Below, in pieces: positions 7,213 through 14,586 of a stretch of DNA of 18,997 nt (its first letter is position 1; each line of letters begins with the position of its first letter). The DNA is taken from contig JALWKJ010000067.1 of NCBI GenBank assembly GCA_027081495.1, positions 1 to 18,997 of the forward strand. The letters are read 5' to 3'. The stretch is from Campylobacterales bacterium. GTDB taxonomy: Bacteria > Campylobacterota > Campylobacteria > Campylobacterales > QNZT01. A program made the translations under genes and the position numbers. The notes beneath the pieces are model-generated. The model was not told the DNA's origin. It saw only the letters and a program-made list of their open reading frames with translations, and did no database searches.

Positions 7213-8352
7213 ATGGCCGTAGAGATAGATTATTATGAACTATTGGAGATAAGTAGAGACGCCGATGAAAATGAGCTAAAAAAAGCATACCGTAAGTTGG
7301 CGCTTAAATTTCACCCCGATAGAAATCAGGGAGATAAAGAGGCGGAAGAGAAGTTTAAACTCGTAAATGAGGCTTATCAGGTTTTAAGTGATCCTCAAAA
7401 AAGATCCATATATGATAGATACGGAGTCGCGGGTCTTGAAAATCAGGGCTTTAACCATTTTAGCGACATGAATATGGAAGATATAATGGGGGATTTGGGC
7501 TCAATATTCGAGTCCGTATTCGGAGGTGGTTTTAGCGGTTTTGGAAGAAGTGAAAGATCGGATCGAAGACAAAAATATCCTCTCGATATAGAAACGGATA
7601 TTTCACTGGAGTTTTACGAAGCGGTTTTCGGTTGCGAAAAAGATATAAGCTATACCTATAAAACTATATGCGATAAATGTGAAGGAACCGGCGATAGAGA
7701 TAAAAAATCGACCGTCTGTTCCGAGTGCGAGGGGCGGGGACAAGTCTATTATCGCCAGGGTTTTATGACATTTGCCCAGACCTGTGAAGCTTGTAAAGGA
7801 GAAGGCAAAGTTGTCGTAAATAGATGTTCAAAGTGTAGAGGCGAAGGATATATCGAGGAGAAAGGTTCTACAACGGTTAAAATACCGCCGGGTATAGATC
7901 AGGGAAATCGTATTCGAGTGAGTGCGAAAGGAAATATTGATCAACGCGGCAGAAGAGGGGACCTTTATGTTCATATTTTCGTAAAAGAAGATGAACATTT
8001 TGTTCGCGACGGCGATAATGTTTACATAGAAGTTCCTATCTTTTTTACTCAAGCGGCTCTTGGAGGGGTTATAGAAGTTCCGACGCTAAGAGGCAAAAAA
8101 GAGATTGAAATACCCGTAGGCGTTAAAGATAAAGAGCAATTTCTTTTAAGAGGCGAGGGAATAGAAAATGTGCATACCTCAAGAAAAGGTGATTTGATCG
8201 CTCAGATAAAAATCATCTATCCTAAAAAATTAAACGATGAACAAAAAGAGCTTCTTGTTCAACTTGGAAAATCTTTCGGCATACAAAGCGCTCCTCATGA
8301 AAAACTTTTTGACGGCATCGTCGATAAAGTAAAAAACTGGTTTAAAAAGTAG
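7213..8352 (+). CDS. dnaJ: Chaperone protein DnaJ (type I Hsp40)
   Basis: Co-chaperone that delivers unfolded clients to DnaK and stimulates its ATPase. All parts of a full-length type I protein are present in 379 residues. The J domain occupies residues 5-~70 with HPD at 34-36, then a Gly/Phe-rich linker (SVFGGGFSGFGRSERS). Four zinc-binding CxxCxGxG repeats follow at ~150-220 (CDKCEGTG, CSECEGRG, CEACKGEG, CSKCRGEG), then the C-terminal substrate-binding domains with IPPGIDQGNRIRVSAKGN. The start at 7213 has AGAGGG nine bases upstream. dnaK and grpE are not adjacent, so dnaJ appears to have its own promoter. Confidence 0.97.
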   Translation: MAVEIDYYELLEISRDADENELKKAYRKLALKFHPDRNQGDKEAEEKFKLVNEAYQVLSDPQKRSIYDRYGVAGLENQGFNHFSDMNMEDIMGDLGSIFESVFGGGFSGFGRSERSDRRQKYPLDIETDISLEFYEAVFGCEKDISYTYKTICDKCEGTGDRDKKSTVCSECEGRGQVYYRQGFMTFAQTCEACKGEGKVVVNRCSKCRGEGYIEEKGSTTVKIPPGIDQGNRIRVSAKGNIDQRGRRGDLYVHIFVKEDEHFVRDGDNVYIEVPIFFTQAALGGVIEVPTLRGKKEIEIPVGVKDKEQFLLRGEGIENVHTSRKGDLIAQIKIIYPKKLNDEQKELLVQLGKSFGIQSAPHEKLFDGIVDKVKNWFKK

Positions 8353-8353
8353 A

Positions 8354-8373
8354 GGCGGGTTTTTACCCTACCT
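8354..8373. terminator. Weak bidirectional hairpin between dnaJ and the convergent SPOR gene
   Basis: Just after the dnaJ stop, GGGT (8357-8360) can pair with ACCC (8365-8368), and AGG (8353-8355) with CCT (8371-8373). The small internal loop includes the stop codon of the opposing gene, and the loop is TTTT. No long T-run follows. It is in the right place for a shared terminator, but the stem is short. Confidence 0.3.
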
Positions 8374-9693
8374 CTTGAAGCTTTTTATGAAGGCTTTTTT
8401 CTCGATCTCATCTTTTACGATAGGCATATCGAGTTTGGCGTCAAGTTTGCTTGAATATGGACCTATGAGGACTCGCCTTGCAAAAGGATTTGTAATACTA
8501 ACGGGTTTGATTTCGTAAGAGAGGTCGTTGTCTCTGATTTTTGCGAGATAATTGTCAAGCGACTTCTCTTTTGTAACTACCGCTACTTGTATAAAATAGA
8601 CACTTTTGTTTTTATTATCGATTTTGTCGGTTTTTAGGTTCGTCGCTACTATATTGTCAAAATCGTCAAATTTTTTCTCTGATAATACTATCTGTTTCTC
8701 TTCAGGCGCGTTTTCGACTATAGTATCGATTTGGCGGGATTGATTGGATTCTTGCGGGGTTGTCGGTGTTTTTGCGACTTCAACGACGGGCAATATATTT
8801 TCACTTACTTTTTGACTTTTTTCAATCGCGACGGTTTTTTGACCAAAAAGCACTCCAAGACCGACCATAGCTACGATATCAAGATTTTTGTCTTTAAATT
8901 TTTTAATAACTTTTGCTTCGGAGACGACTCTTAGCTTATTATCGAGGGCGTATTTCAAACCGCCTCCGGCATTGAAAAATCCTTGAGATTCGATTCCTTG
9001 ACTCTTATCGGTTACATGTTCGTATCCGATACCCGCAAAAGCATATGGAATAAAATCGCTGTTTGATATAGGTATCTCTTTAAGCGCGTTTAAATAGAAT
9101 CTATCTATATCCGTACTTTTTGTTCTTTTTTTGACGCCGAGGCTTGAGACGGAGTTATCGGTAGGATTGTCGTTTGTATTTGAGCCTGAATCGTTTTGGT
9201 TTTCACCGCCGCCGTTATTATCTTGCGATGAATTATCGTTGTTGTCCGTATCGCCGCCCGCATTGTCCGTTTCATCGCCGCATGGCGGAATACCGCAAAC
9301 GGGAATCGATCTTGAAGCATGTCTCTTATTTGCCAAAGCCCTTTTATAGTTTGCGTCAAAAACTCTATCGTAACCTATTTGAATCGCAAAATCTTCCGTT
9401 ATATATTTGTTTAGCCGAATACCCGCCGTCGTCGCATCTTTTATAACGGAATCGTCGTCTGAAAAATTCCTGCCGATTAATCCGTCAAGTTCATATCCAG
9501 GATATCTTTTTTCTACGACTCTCACACCGGGCGTTTTGACAACGACGGGCGCGACGGGCGGTAATATAACCTTCTTTTTCACCTCTTTTTCAGCTATTAT
9601 CAGATCTTTTGTATCGTAATCAACCAAAGGCGCTATAACGGGACCCGCTACCAAAAAAGATATGGGTATAAATGCCAGTAAATACTTTTTCAT
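8368..9693 (-). CDS. Outer-membrane beta-barrel protein with C-terminal SPOR domain
   Basis: A 441-residue envelope protein. Residues 1-~20 are a signal peptide (MKKYLLAFIPISFLVAG). A proline/valine-rich segment (~40-60) precedes an OmpA-like porin-type barrel. GLIGRNF, TAGIRLNKYITEDFAIQIGYDRVF, RFYLNALKEIPI, FIPYAFAGIGYEHVT and AGGGLKYALDNKLRVVSEAK are amphipathic strands, and VGLGVLFG closes the barrel near ~288. Between strands, at ~133-182, is a low-complexity Asp/Asn/Gly insert preceded by CGIPPC (C133, C138). After a linker, the last ~75 residues are SPOR-like (VYFIQVAVVTKEKSLDNYLAKI, then RRVLIGPYSSKLDAK). SPOR domains bind denuded peptidoglycan, so the protein probably anchors barrel to wall as OmpA does with a different domain. 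AAGGAAA precedes the start. The gene is monocistronic. Confidence 0.82.
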   Translation of the reverse strand: MKKYLLAFIPISFLVAGPVIAPLVDYDTKDLIIAEKEVKKKVILPPVAPVVVKTPGVRVVEKRYPGYELDGLIGRNFSDDDSVIKDATTAGIRLNKYITEDFAIQIGYDRVFDANYKRALANKRHASRSIPVCGIPPCGDETDNAGGDTDNNDNSSQDNNGGGENQNDSGSNTNDNPTDNSVSSLGVKKRTKSTDIDRFYLNALKEIPISNSDFIPYAFAGIGYEHVTDKSQGIESQGFFNAGGGLKYALDNKLRVVSEAKVIKKFKDKNLDIVAMVGLGVLFGQKTVAIEKSQKVSENILPVVEVAKTPTTPQESNQSRQIDTIVENAPEEKQIVLSEKKFDDFDNIVATNLKTDKIDNKNKSVYFIQVAVVTKEKSLDNYLAKIRDNDLSYEIKPVSITNPFARRVLIGPYSSKLDAKLDMPIVKDEIEKKAFIKSFKR

Positions 9694-9736
9694 AATCGTT
9701 TTCCTTACTATATGTCTTATTACTATGGTATATAAA

Positions 9737-9755
9737 TATTTACTTATTGTAAATA
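9737..9755. promoter_or_regulatory. AT-rich inverted repeat in the divergent promoter region
   Basis: TATTTAC (9737-9743) and GTAAATA (9749-9755) form a perfect 7-5-7 inverted repeat about 45 bp upstream of the beta-barrel/SPOR gene, whose start is at 9693 on the minus strand. Copies of TAGTAAT/ATTACTA also flank it (around 9718-9725 and 9809-9815). This resembles an operator, but the region is so AT-rich that chance cannot be ruled out. Confidence 0.35.
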
Positions 9756-9817
9756 AACTTTAATAAAAAATGACTAAAAAGAGTAATAATAAAATTAAAA
9801 GTTACAAATAGTAATAA

Positions 9818-9873
9818 AATTTACTTTCTTGCATGCATTTTTGTTTGCCGCTAAAAGCAAATTTTGATATACT
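9818..9873 (+). promoter_or_regulatory. Putative promoter of the CoA-binding protein-ilvA pair
   Basis: A -10 hexamer TATACT lies at 9868-9873, with a mediocre -35 TTTGCC at 9844-9849 (18-bp spacing). TTTGC (9844-9848) and GCAAA (9857-9861) form a small inverted repeat overlapping that -35. Upstream is AATTTACTTT (9818-9827), two bases, then TGCATGC (9830-9836), the same string as before tlyA. AAGGAG at 9888-9893 is the ribosome binding site of the gene at 9899. Confidence 0.5.
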
Positions 9874-9898
9874 TTGCAGATTTATTAAAGGAGCGAAA

Positions 9899-10333
9899 AT
9901 GGAGTGTGAAATTCCCGTTATAAATATAAAAAACGACGAATACAAAGAGATTTTTGAAAATACAACGACAATTGCGATACCGGGACTCTCTCCAAATGAA
10001 GAGAAAGATAGCCATAGAGTTGCGAAATATTTACAGGCGCAAGGATATAAGATAATTCCTATCTATCCAAAAGGCGATACGATTTTGGGTGAAAAAGTTT
10101 ATCGCTCAATTGAAGAAATACCCTGTAAGATCGACATGATAGATATGTTTAGAAAGCCCGAATTCGCCGATACTTTAGTCGATGCGATAGCAGGCAGAGA
10201 CGATATAAAGGTTCTTTGGCTTCAAAAAGGGATAGTCAACAACGCCGCGGCAAAAAGGGCCTTGGATCTTGGAGTCAAAGTCGTTCAAGACAGATGCACG
10301 ATGATAGAACATAGGAGAATATACGCTAAATGA
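9899..10333 (+). CDS. CoA-binding domain protein (YccU-like)
   Basis: A 144-residue single-domain Rossmann-like protein of the CoA-binding family. Visible family marks are TTIAIPGLSPNEEKDSHRVAKYLQAQGYKIIPIYP in the first half, then VYRSIEEIP, IDMIDMFRKPEF, KVLWLQKGIVNNAAAKRA and GVKVVQDRCTMIEHRR. Members bind CoA or related nucleotides in vitro, and the physiological role is unknown. The start is the ATG at 9899 with AAGGAG five bases before it; an upstream in-frame ATG at 9833 lies inside the promoter region and is rejected. The stop overlaps ilvA by ATGA, so the two are co-translated, an arrangement I recall in Campylobacter. Confidence 0.9.
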   Translation: MECEIPVINIKNDEYKEIFENTTTIAIPGLSPNEEKDSHRVAKYLQAQGYKIIPIYPKGDTILGEKVYRSIEEIPCKIDMIDMFRKPEFADTLVDAIAGRDDIKVLWLQKGIVNNAAAKRALDLGVKVVQDRCTMIEHRRIYAK

Positions 10334-11559
10334 TAGAGTTGTCGAAAATTACGCAAGCTTATGAGAGAGTAAAAGATATCGTTACGAGGACTCCTTTCGC
10401 GTACGCTCCTCTTCTTAGCTCAAAATGCGATACCGCCGTTTATCTGAAAAAAGAGAATCTTCAGTTAACCGGAGCGTATAAACTAAGAGGAGCTTATAAC
10501 AAAATAGCGACGCTTGATGAAAAAGAGAGAAAAAAAGGAGTTATCGCGGCAAGCGCCGGAAATCATGCGCAAGGCGTAGCTTATAGCGCAAAGATATTCG
10601 ATATTCCCGCTACTATCATCATGCCCGAAGCAACTCCTCTTTTAAAAGTTCAAAGCACGGGGGCTCTTGGCGCGAAAGTGATTTTGCATGGTGAAAATTA
10701 TGACGAAGCATACGCTTATGCGCTAAATTACGCTAAAGAGAATAGATTGACATTTATTCATCCTTTTGCCGACGAAGAGGTGATGGCGGGTCAGGGCAGT
10801 ATAGCGATAGAGATTCTCGAAGAGATTGACGATATAGATATACTGGTAGTGCCGATCGGGGGCGGAGGTTTGATAAGCGGCATAGGGTCGTATATAAAAC
10901 AGGTTAGACCCGATATTACGATTATCGGCGTAGTCGCGCAGGGCGCGCCGGCGATGAAAGACTCTTTCTTTTTGAAAAAACCTATCGATTCGACATCGGT
11001 TCGCACGATTGCCGACGGTATCGCGGTAAGAGATGTAACTCCTAAAAATCTCGAAATCATACTTGAAGTGGTTGACGATATCGTTAGCGTTGACGATGAA
11101 GAGATAGCAAGCGCGATACTTTTTTTACTTGAAAAACAAAAACTTGTCGTTGAAGGAGGAGGCGCGGTCGGAGTCGCGGCGATAATGCACCATAAATTTC
11201 ATTTTGAAAAAAAGAGTAAAATAGCAACGGTTTTAAGCGGGGGGAATATCGATGTTCAGATGCTCTCTTTGATTATAGAGAAAGGTTTGATAAAAGCATA
11301 TAGAAAGATGAAGCTTATCGTAACGCTTATCGATAAACCCGGAGCTCTTAGAGGTTTGACGGATATTCTTGCCGATGCGGGCGCGAATATTATCCAGATA
11401 GATTATGATAGAACTTCTACGAGCCTCTCATACGGCGATGCAAATGTTACATTGGCTCTTGAGACCAAGGGAGCGGATCATCAAGAGCGGATTCGTCAAA
11501 AACTTAAACAAAATAGATATGTATTTATCACCGCACCAACAGATATTCTCAAGTTTTGA
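10330..11559 (+). CDS. ilvA: Threonine dehydratase (PLP-dependent, with ACT domain)
   Basis: Deaminates threonine to 2-oxobutanoate, the entry to isoleucine synthesis. Residues ~1-320 are a fold-type II PLP domain, with the cofactor lysine K51 in LTGAYKLRGAYNK, SAGNHAQGVA, the phosphate-binding loop PIGGGGLISG, and LSGGNIDVQML. Residues ~330-400 are a single ACT-like domain (KLIVTLIDKPGALRGLTDILADAGANI). This is the short-form architecture of 409 residues. The last ten codons, encoding ITAPTDILKF, plus the TGA lie within the left arm of a 34-bp perfect inverted repeat, so the C-terminal tail may come from an inserted element. The start overlaps the previous stop (ATGA). Confidence 0.95.
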   Translation: MIELSKITQAYERVKDIVTRTPFAYAPLLSSKCDTAVYLKKENLQLTGAYKLRGAYNKIATLDEKERKKGVIAASAGNHAQGVAYSAKIFDIPATIIMPEATPLLKVQSTGALGAKVILHGENYDEAYAYALNYAKENRLTFIHPFADEEVMAGQGSIAIEILEEIDDIDILVVPIGGGGLISGIGSYIKQVRPDITIIGVVAQGAPAMKDSFFLKKPIDSTSVRTIADGIAVRDVTPKNLEIILEVVDDIVSVDDEEIASAILFLLEKQKLVVEGGGAVGVAAIMHHKFHFEKKSKIATVLSGGNIDVQMLSLIIEKGLIKAYRKMKLIVTLIDKPGALRGLTDILADAGANIIQIDYDRTSTSLSYGDANVTLALETKGADHQERIRQKLKQNRYVFITAPTDILKF

Positions 11560-11796
11560 GAGCACGGGAAGGAGTGAGATATATGTTAGAAAATCTGCAG
11601 GACTAACAGGTTAATTCAAAAATTTTCTAACATAGTAGATCGCTTCTTCCCGTGCTCCCCGGAGGGTGTGGCGCTTTTGTCCATACTCTGCGTTAGATTT
11701 TCTTGTATTAACTAAGGCTAGTCCTACGAAAATCTGCCTTGATTATGAACAAAATCGCTACATCAAAACTTGAGAATATCTGTTGGTGCGGTGATA
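11526..11796. mobile_element. Palindromic element with 34-bp perfect terminal inverted repeats at the ilvA 3' end (MITE-like)
   Basis: Bases 11526-11559 are perfectly complementary to 11763-11796. The left arm contains the last ten ilvA codons and the stop. Between the arms, two hairpins can form. Hairpin I pairs 11560-11571 with 11646-11657 and 11583-11594 with 11622-11633, both perfect 12-bp stems. Hairpin II pairs 11668-11685 with 11744-11761 (16 of 18, one wobble) and 11695-11702 with 11728-11735. The whole therefore folds as a three-way junction. No ORF of note is inside. Each arm begins with TA (11526-11527; 11795-11796), as a TA-target transposon such as IS630/Tc1 would leave, but TA is self-complementary, so this is weak. 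The mobile reading is inference; a structured RNA or unusual terminator is possible. Confidence 0.55.
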
Positions 11797-11812
11797 GAGA
11801 AGAGATGCGCGC

Positions 11813-12178
11813 TTAAGAGGCTTTTTTCAAATTTTCGCTATATCGTATATTTGAAAAAAATCCGTTTGAAACTTTCATGCAATCTTTTGTGATTTTGCTT
11901 ATCTGGTCGTCGCTTAAAGGCCAGGTGGTAAGATGATATCCGTTTTTATCCTCTTTGATGATGTTGTACTCTTTTAGCATTACCGAGCAGAACTTTTCGA
12001 CGATCATATCGTAATATGTCAGATCATGTTTAAAGTCAAAGATATACAAAAGTCTGCTTATCTGTTCAAGCGTGCCTTTTCCGTCGTTTCTTACAAGAAA
12101 TAAAATTGTCGCGGGGACGAATATATCTCCTTTTCGTACTCTATTGTTGATAAAATTGCTTAAAATCTGAAAGTGCAT
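11813..12178 (-). CDS. Hypothetical winged-helix-like protein
   Basis: A 121-residue protein I do not recognise. The central part resembles a winged helix: PATILFLVRNDGKGTLEQISRLLYIF (residues ~23-48) would give helices 1-2 of an HTH, and VMLKEYNIIKEDKNGYHLTTW (~86-106) would be the recognition end and beta wing. There is no signal peptide or membrane segment. AAAAAGG about six bases before the start (minus strand) supports translation from 12178. It ends 17 bp from the palindromic element and lies 87 bp downstream of the M50 protease gene on the same strand, with a possible own -10 (TATGCT) in that gap. DNA binding is inference only. Confidence 0.65.
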   Translation of the reverse strand: MHFQILSNFINNRVRKGDIFVPATILFLVRNDGKGTLEQISRLLYIFDFKHDLTYYDMIVEKFCSVMLKEYNIIKEDKNGYHLTTWPLSDDQISKITKDCMKVSNGFFSNIRYSENLKKAS

Positions 12179-12265
12179 TTGGAAGCCTTTTTATTTAAGC
12201 ATACAGTTTTTGAGTAAATTTAGCAAGAAAATAGTTTAGAAAGTTAAAAATTTTTTTTATTAATG

Positions 12266-12916
12266 CTATTTTGGTAACAATATATTGATAATTTCAAATA
12301 TAGGAGCAAACACGAAATCCGCTAAAGGGGTTGCGATGATGACTATAAGTATAATCATGCCGTACATTCCGATCGATTGATATTTGTATGCGAAATTGTG
12401 ATAACCCATCTTTTTGGCTTGATAAACGACTACATGAGAGCCGTCAAGAGGAGGTATGGGAAGAAGGTTGAAAATACCCAAAACGATATTGTAAATTAGT
12501 GTGTAAACAAAAAAGGCATGAACAAAAAGCATCCATAAATTATTGACAGAAGGCAATACCTGAAGAACGACGGCAGCGATTATCGCGAGAGTAAAGTTAA
12601 AAAGTATGCCAGCCATTGAAACTACTATCGCACCGTTATAGCCGCCGTTTTTGATGACTGTGGGTATATTTATGGGAACGGGCTTTGCCCAACCGAATAA
12701 AAAGCCCGCATTGCTAAAATAGAGCAGCGCGGGCACTATGATAGTTCCGATCGGATCGATGTGAACTATAGGATTTACGCTAAGTCTGCCCAAATCTTTT
12801 GCCGTATGATCGCCGTATCGATATGCCGCATATCCGTGCATAATTTCGTGTCCGATTATTGCTATAGCCAAAGATAAGATAATAGCGGCGATTTCAACCA
12901 ATTCAGCGCTTTTCAC
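12266..12916 (-). CDS. Site-2 protease family (M50) membrane metalloprotease
   Basis: A 216-residue intramembrane zinc protease-like protein. The zinc-binding HEIMH lies at residues 23-27 within the first membrane helix, and the third ligand motif LLPIPPLDGSH has its Asp near 158. The sequence LGRLSVNPIVHIDPIGTIIVPALL is typical of the small YwhC/Rip2-type branch, which lacks PDZ domains. There are about five or six hydrophobic segments. Substrates are unknown. The start is a GTG (12916-12914) overlapping the lepB stop as TAGTG; no strong Shine-Dalgarno is visible, so translation is probably coupled to lepB. Confidence 0.92.
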   Translation of the reverse strand: MKSAELVEIAAIILSLAIAIIGHEIMHGYAAYRYGDHTAKDLGRLSVNPIVHIDPIGTIIVPALLYFSNAGFLFGWAKPVPINIPTVIKNGGYNGAIVVSMAGILFNFTLAIIAAVVLQVLPSVNNLWMLFVHAFFVYTLIYNIVLGIFNLLPIPPLDGSHVVVYQAKKMGYHNFAYKYQSIGMYGMIILIVIIATPLADFVFAPIFEIINILLPK

Positions 12917-13689
12917 TACTCTAAGCTCACATTTTTATTTATATATTCGGGGTCGTTTTGAAGAGTATCGACAAACTTTCCTATGCGATCCCATCTAATT
13001 TCATAGTTTTTATCCCATGAAAAATAGACAAACCACGGTTTTCCTTCTATGAGAGAGTAGGGAACCGGTCCCCAAAATCTGCTATCGTTTGAGTGATCTC
13101 TGTTATCTCCCATCATGAAAAAGTAGTCTTTATCTATCTTTATAGGTGGAAAATCGAATATCTGCTTTGGATATGTGCCGTCGTCAACGATATTCGGGTC
13201 GTTTTGAATTCCTTTGTAAAGGTATCTGTACGGATTCTTTACCCAAAGATCACCCTCCATATCGATTATATTTTCTTTAGGATAATGCTTTTTTATATAT
13301 TCGTTTCCCTCATGAGGGCGAAGATAGAGTATTTTATCTTTTACCGTTAAAATATCTCCTCCCACTGCGATACATCTTTTTACAAAGTGGGTTTTTGGAT
13401 TCAGGGGATATCTAAAAACTACGATATCGCCTCTTTTTGGGCGTTTTCCCTCAAAAAGATGACCATTATCGTTGAAATCGGGTAAAACGGGAATCTCTAT
13501 CCACGGAATATGCGGAGTGGGAATTCCGTAGGCAAACTTTTTTACAAAAAGATGATCTCCTATCAAAAGCGTTCGTTTCATAGAACCGCTTGGAATTACA
13601 AAAGCTTGCGCGACAAAAAATATAATCAATAAAACTATGATTATAGTACCGGTCCAGCTGTTGGCGAAGTTTTTAAATTTCTCTATCAT
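12916..13689 (-). CDS. lepB: Signal peptidase I
   Basis: Membrane-bound serine protease that removes signal peptides from exported proteins. One N-terminal membrane helix (residues ~14-31) leads directly into the catalytic serine box VIPSGSMKRTLLIGD with S36. The general-base lysine is K104 in HFVKRCIAVGGD, and FFMMGDNRDHSNDSRFWGPVP is the closing signature. At 257 residues it is a normal Gram-negative form with a single anchor helix. The frame stays open to 13782, but the ATG at 13689 with AGGAAAG just upstream and a TGATG overlap with the folD stop is the better start. It is translationally linked to folD and to the M50 gene. Confidence 0.95.
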   Translation of the reverse strand: MIEKFKNFANSWTGTIIIVLLIIFFVAQAFVIPSGSMKRTLLIGDHLFVKKFAYGIPTPHIPWIEIPVLPDFNDNGHLFEGKRPKRGDIVVFRYPLNPKTHFVKRCIAVGGDILTVKDKILYLRPHEGNEYIKKHYPKENIIDMEGDLWVKNPYRYLYKGIQNDPNIVDDGTYPKQIFDFPPIKIDKDYFFMMGDNRDHSNDSRFWGPVPYSLIEGKPWFVYFSWDKNYEIRWDRIGKFVDTLQNDPEYINKNVSLE

Positions 13690-14528
13690 CAAGCTTTCCT
13701 TGCCGCTTTGATCGTATTTGACAAAAGCATGGCGATAGTCATAGGTCCCACGCCTCCGGGTACGGGGGTGATGTAGGAACATTTTGATTTTACGCCTTCA
13801 AAATCCACATCCCCGGTGATTTTACCCTCGCTTGTTTTGTTTATGCCTATATCTATGACGATCGCTCCCTCTTTTACCATCTCCTCGGTTATCAGGTTCT
13901 CTTTTCCGACTCCTACTATAAGAAGATCCGCTTTTTTCGTATGCTCTTTTAGATTTTTCGTGTGGATATGGCATATATCTACGGTCGCGAATTTGTTTAA
14001 AAGTAGATGCATCATCGGTTTACCGACGATATTGCTTGCGCCGACTATGCAGGTATTAAGACCTTTTGGGTCGATGTCGTACTCTTTTAAGATACGCATT
14101 ACTCCAAGCGGCGTGCAGGGAACGAATCCTTCAAGATCCAAAACGAGTTTTCCCATATTAAACGGATGGAAACCGTCAACATCTTTTGTCGGAGAGACCG
14201 CTTGAATAACTTTTTGCGTATCTATGTGAGGAGGAAGAGGCAGTTGAATGAGAATACCGTTGATGTTTGGATTTTTATTCATCATTTCGATCGTTTCTAA
14301 GATTTTATCCAAAGATATGTCGTCGGGCATTTTATGCACTATGGAGTAGATGCCGGTTTGTTCACAAGCTTTTTCTTTCATCTTTACATATGTATGACTC
14401 GCGGGATCGTCGCCGATGAGTACGACGGCAAGAGAAGGGGTGATTCCTTTTGCTTTCAAAGAGGCTACATCTTCGGCCGCCTTTTCTCTAATTTTAGCGG
14501 CAAGCGCCTTTCCGTCCAAAATCTGCAT
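13689..14528 (-). CDS. folD: Bifunctional methylenetetrahydrofolate dehydrogenase / methenyltetrahydrofolate cyclohydrolase
   Basis: Interconverts 5,10-methylene-, 5,10-methenyl- and 10-formyl-tetrahydrofolate with NADP, supplying one-carbon units. The 279-residue protein is full length. SHTYVKMKEKACEQTGI carries the catalytic Tyr and Lys, followed by GILIQLPLPPHI, PTKDVDGFHPFNMGKL, and PCTPLGVMRILK. The Rossmann signature GASNIVGKPMMHLLL and the C-terminal PVPGGVGPMTIAMLLSNTI are also present. AAAGG precedes the ATG at 14528 on the minus strand. A perfect TATAAT on the minus strand at 14559-14554 is the likely -10 of the folD-lepB-M50 transcript. Confidence 0.96.
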   Translation of the reverse strand: MQILDGKALAAKIREKAAEDVASLKAKGITPSLAVVLIGDDPASHTYVKMKEKACEQTGIYSIVHKMPDDISLDKILETIEMMNKNPNINGILIQLPLPPHIDTQKVIQAVSPTKDVDGFHPFNMGKLVLDLEGFVPCTPLGVMRILKEYDIDPKGLNTCIVGASNIVGKPMMHLLLNKFATVDICHIHTKNLKEHTKKADLLIVGVGKENLITEEMVKEGAIVIDIGINKTSEGKITGDVDFEGVKSKCSYITPVPGGVGPMTIAMLLSNTIKAARKA

Positions 14529-14549
14529 CCGGTGCCTTTATAATTTTTG

Positions 14550-14562
14550 TGATATTATATCA
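14550..14562. promoter_or_regulatory. Palindromic divergent promoter between folD and the cytochrome gene
   Basis: TGATAT, one base, then ATATCA forms a perfect 13-bp palindrome. It contains TATAAT read on the minus strand (towards folD) and TATTAT read on the plus strand (towards the cytochrome gene). A single symmetric box may therefore serve as -10 for both directions. No convincing -35 is seen on either side. Confidence 0.45.
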
Positions 14563-14586
14563 TTTTTATTTAAAGGAAAGATGCGA

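Noticed and set aside
9105..9446. Several overlapping open frames opposite or beside the Asp/Asn-rich part of the SPOR protein gene
   Set aside because: They are shadows of a low-complexity coding region, with no ribosome binding sites or family similarity.
11405..11614. A 69-codon frame overlapping the ilvA end and the palindromic element
   Set aside because: It is mostly an out-of-frame shadow of ilvA, with no start signal or recognisable product.
11692..11698. GTTAGAT matches the GTTRRRY core of integron attC sites, within a palindromic region
   Set aside because: A seven-base degenerate match is common by chance. The partner RYYYAAC is not at the expected place, and no integrase or cassette-like gene layout is present.
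11526..11796. Reading the ilvA element as a phase-variable invertible switch
   Set aside because: Inversion would leave ilvA unchanged, the element does not face a gene start on its right side, and no recombinase is present. It is kept only as a remote alternative.
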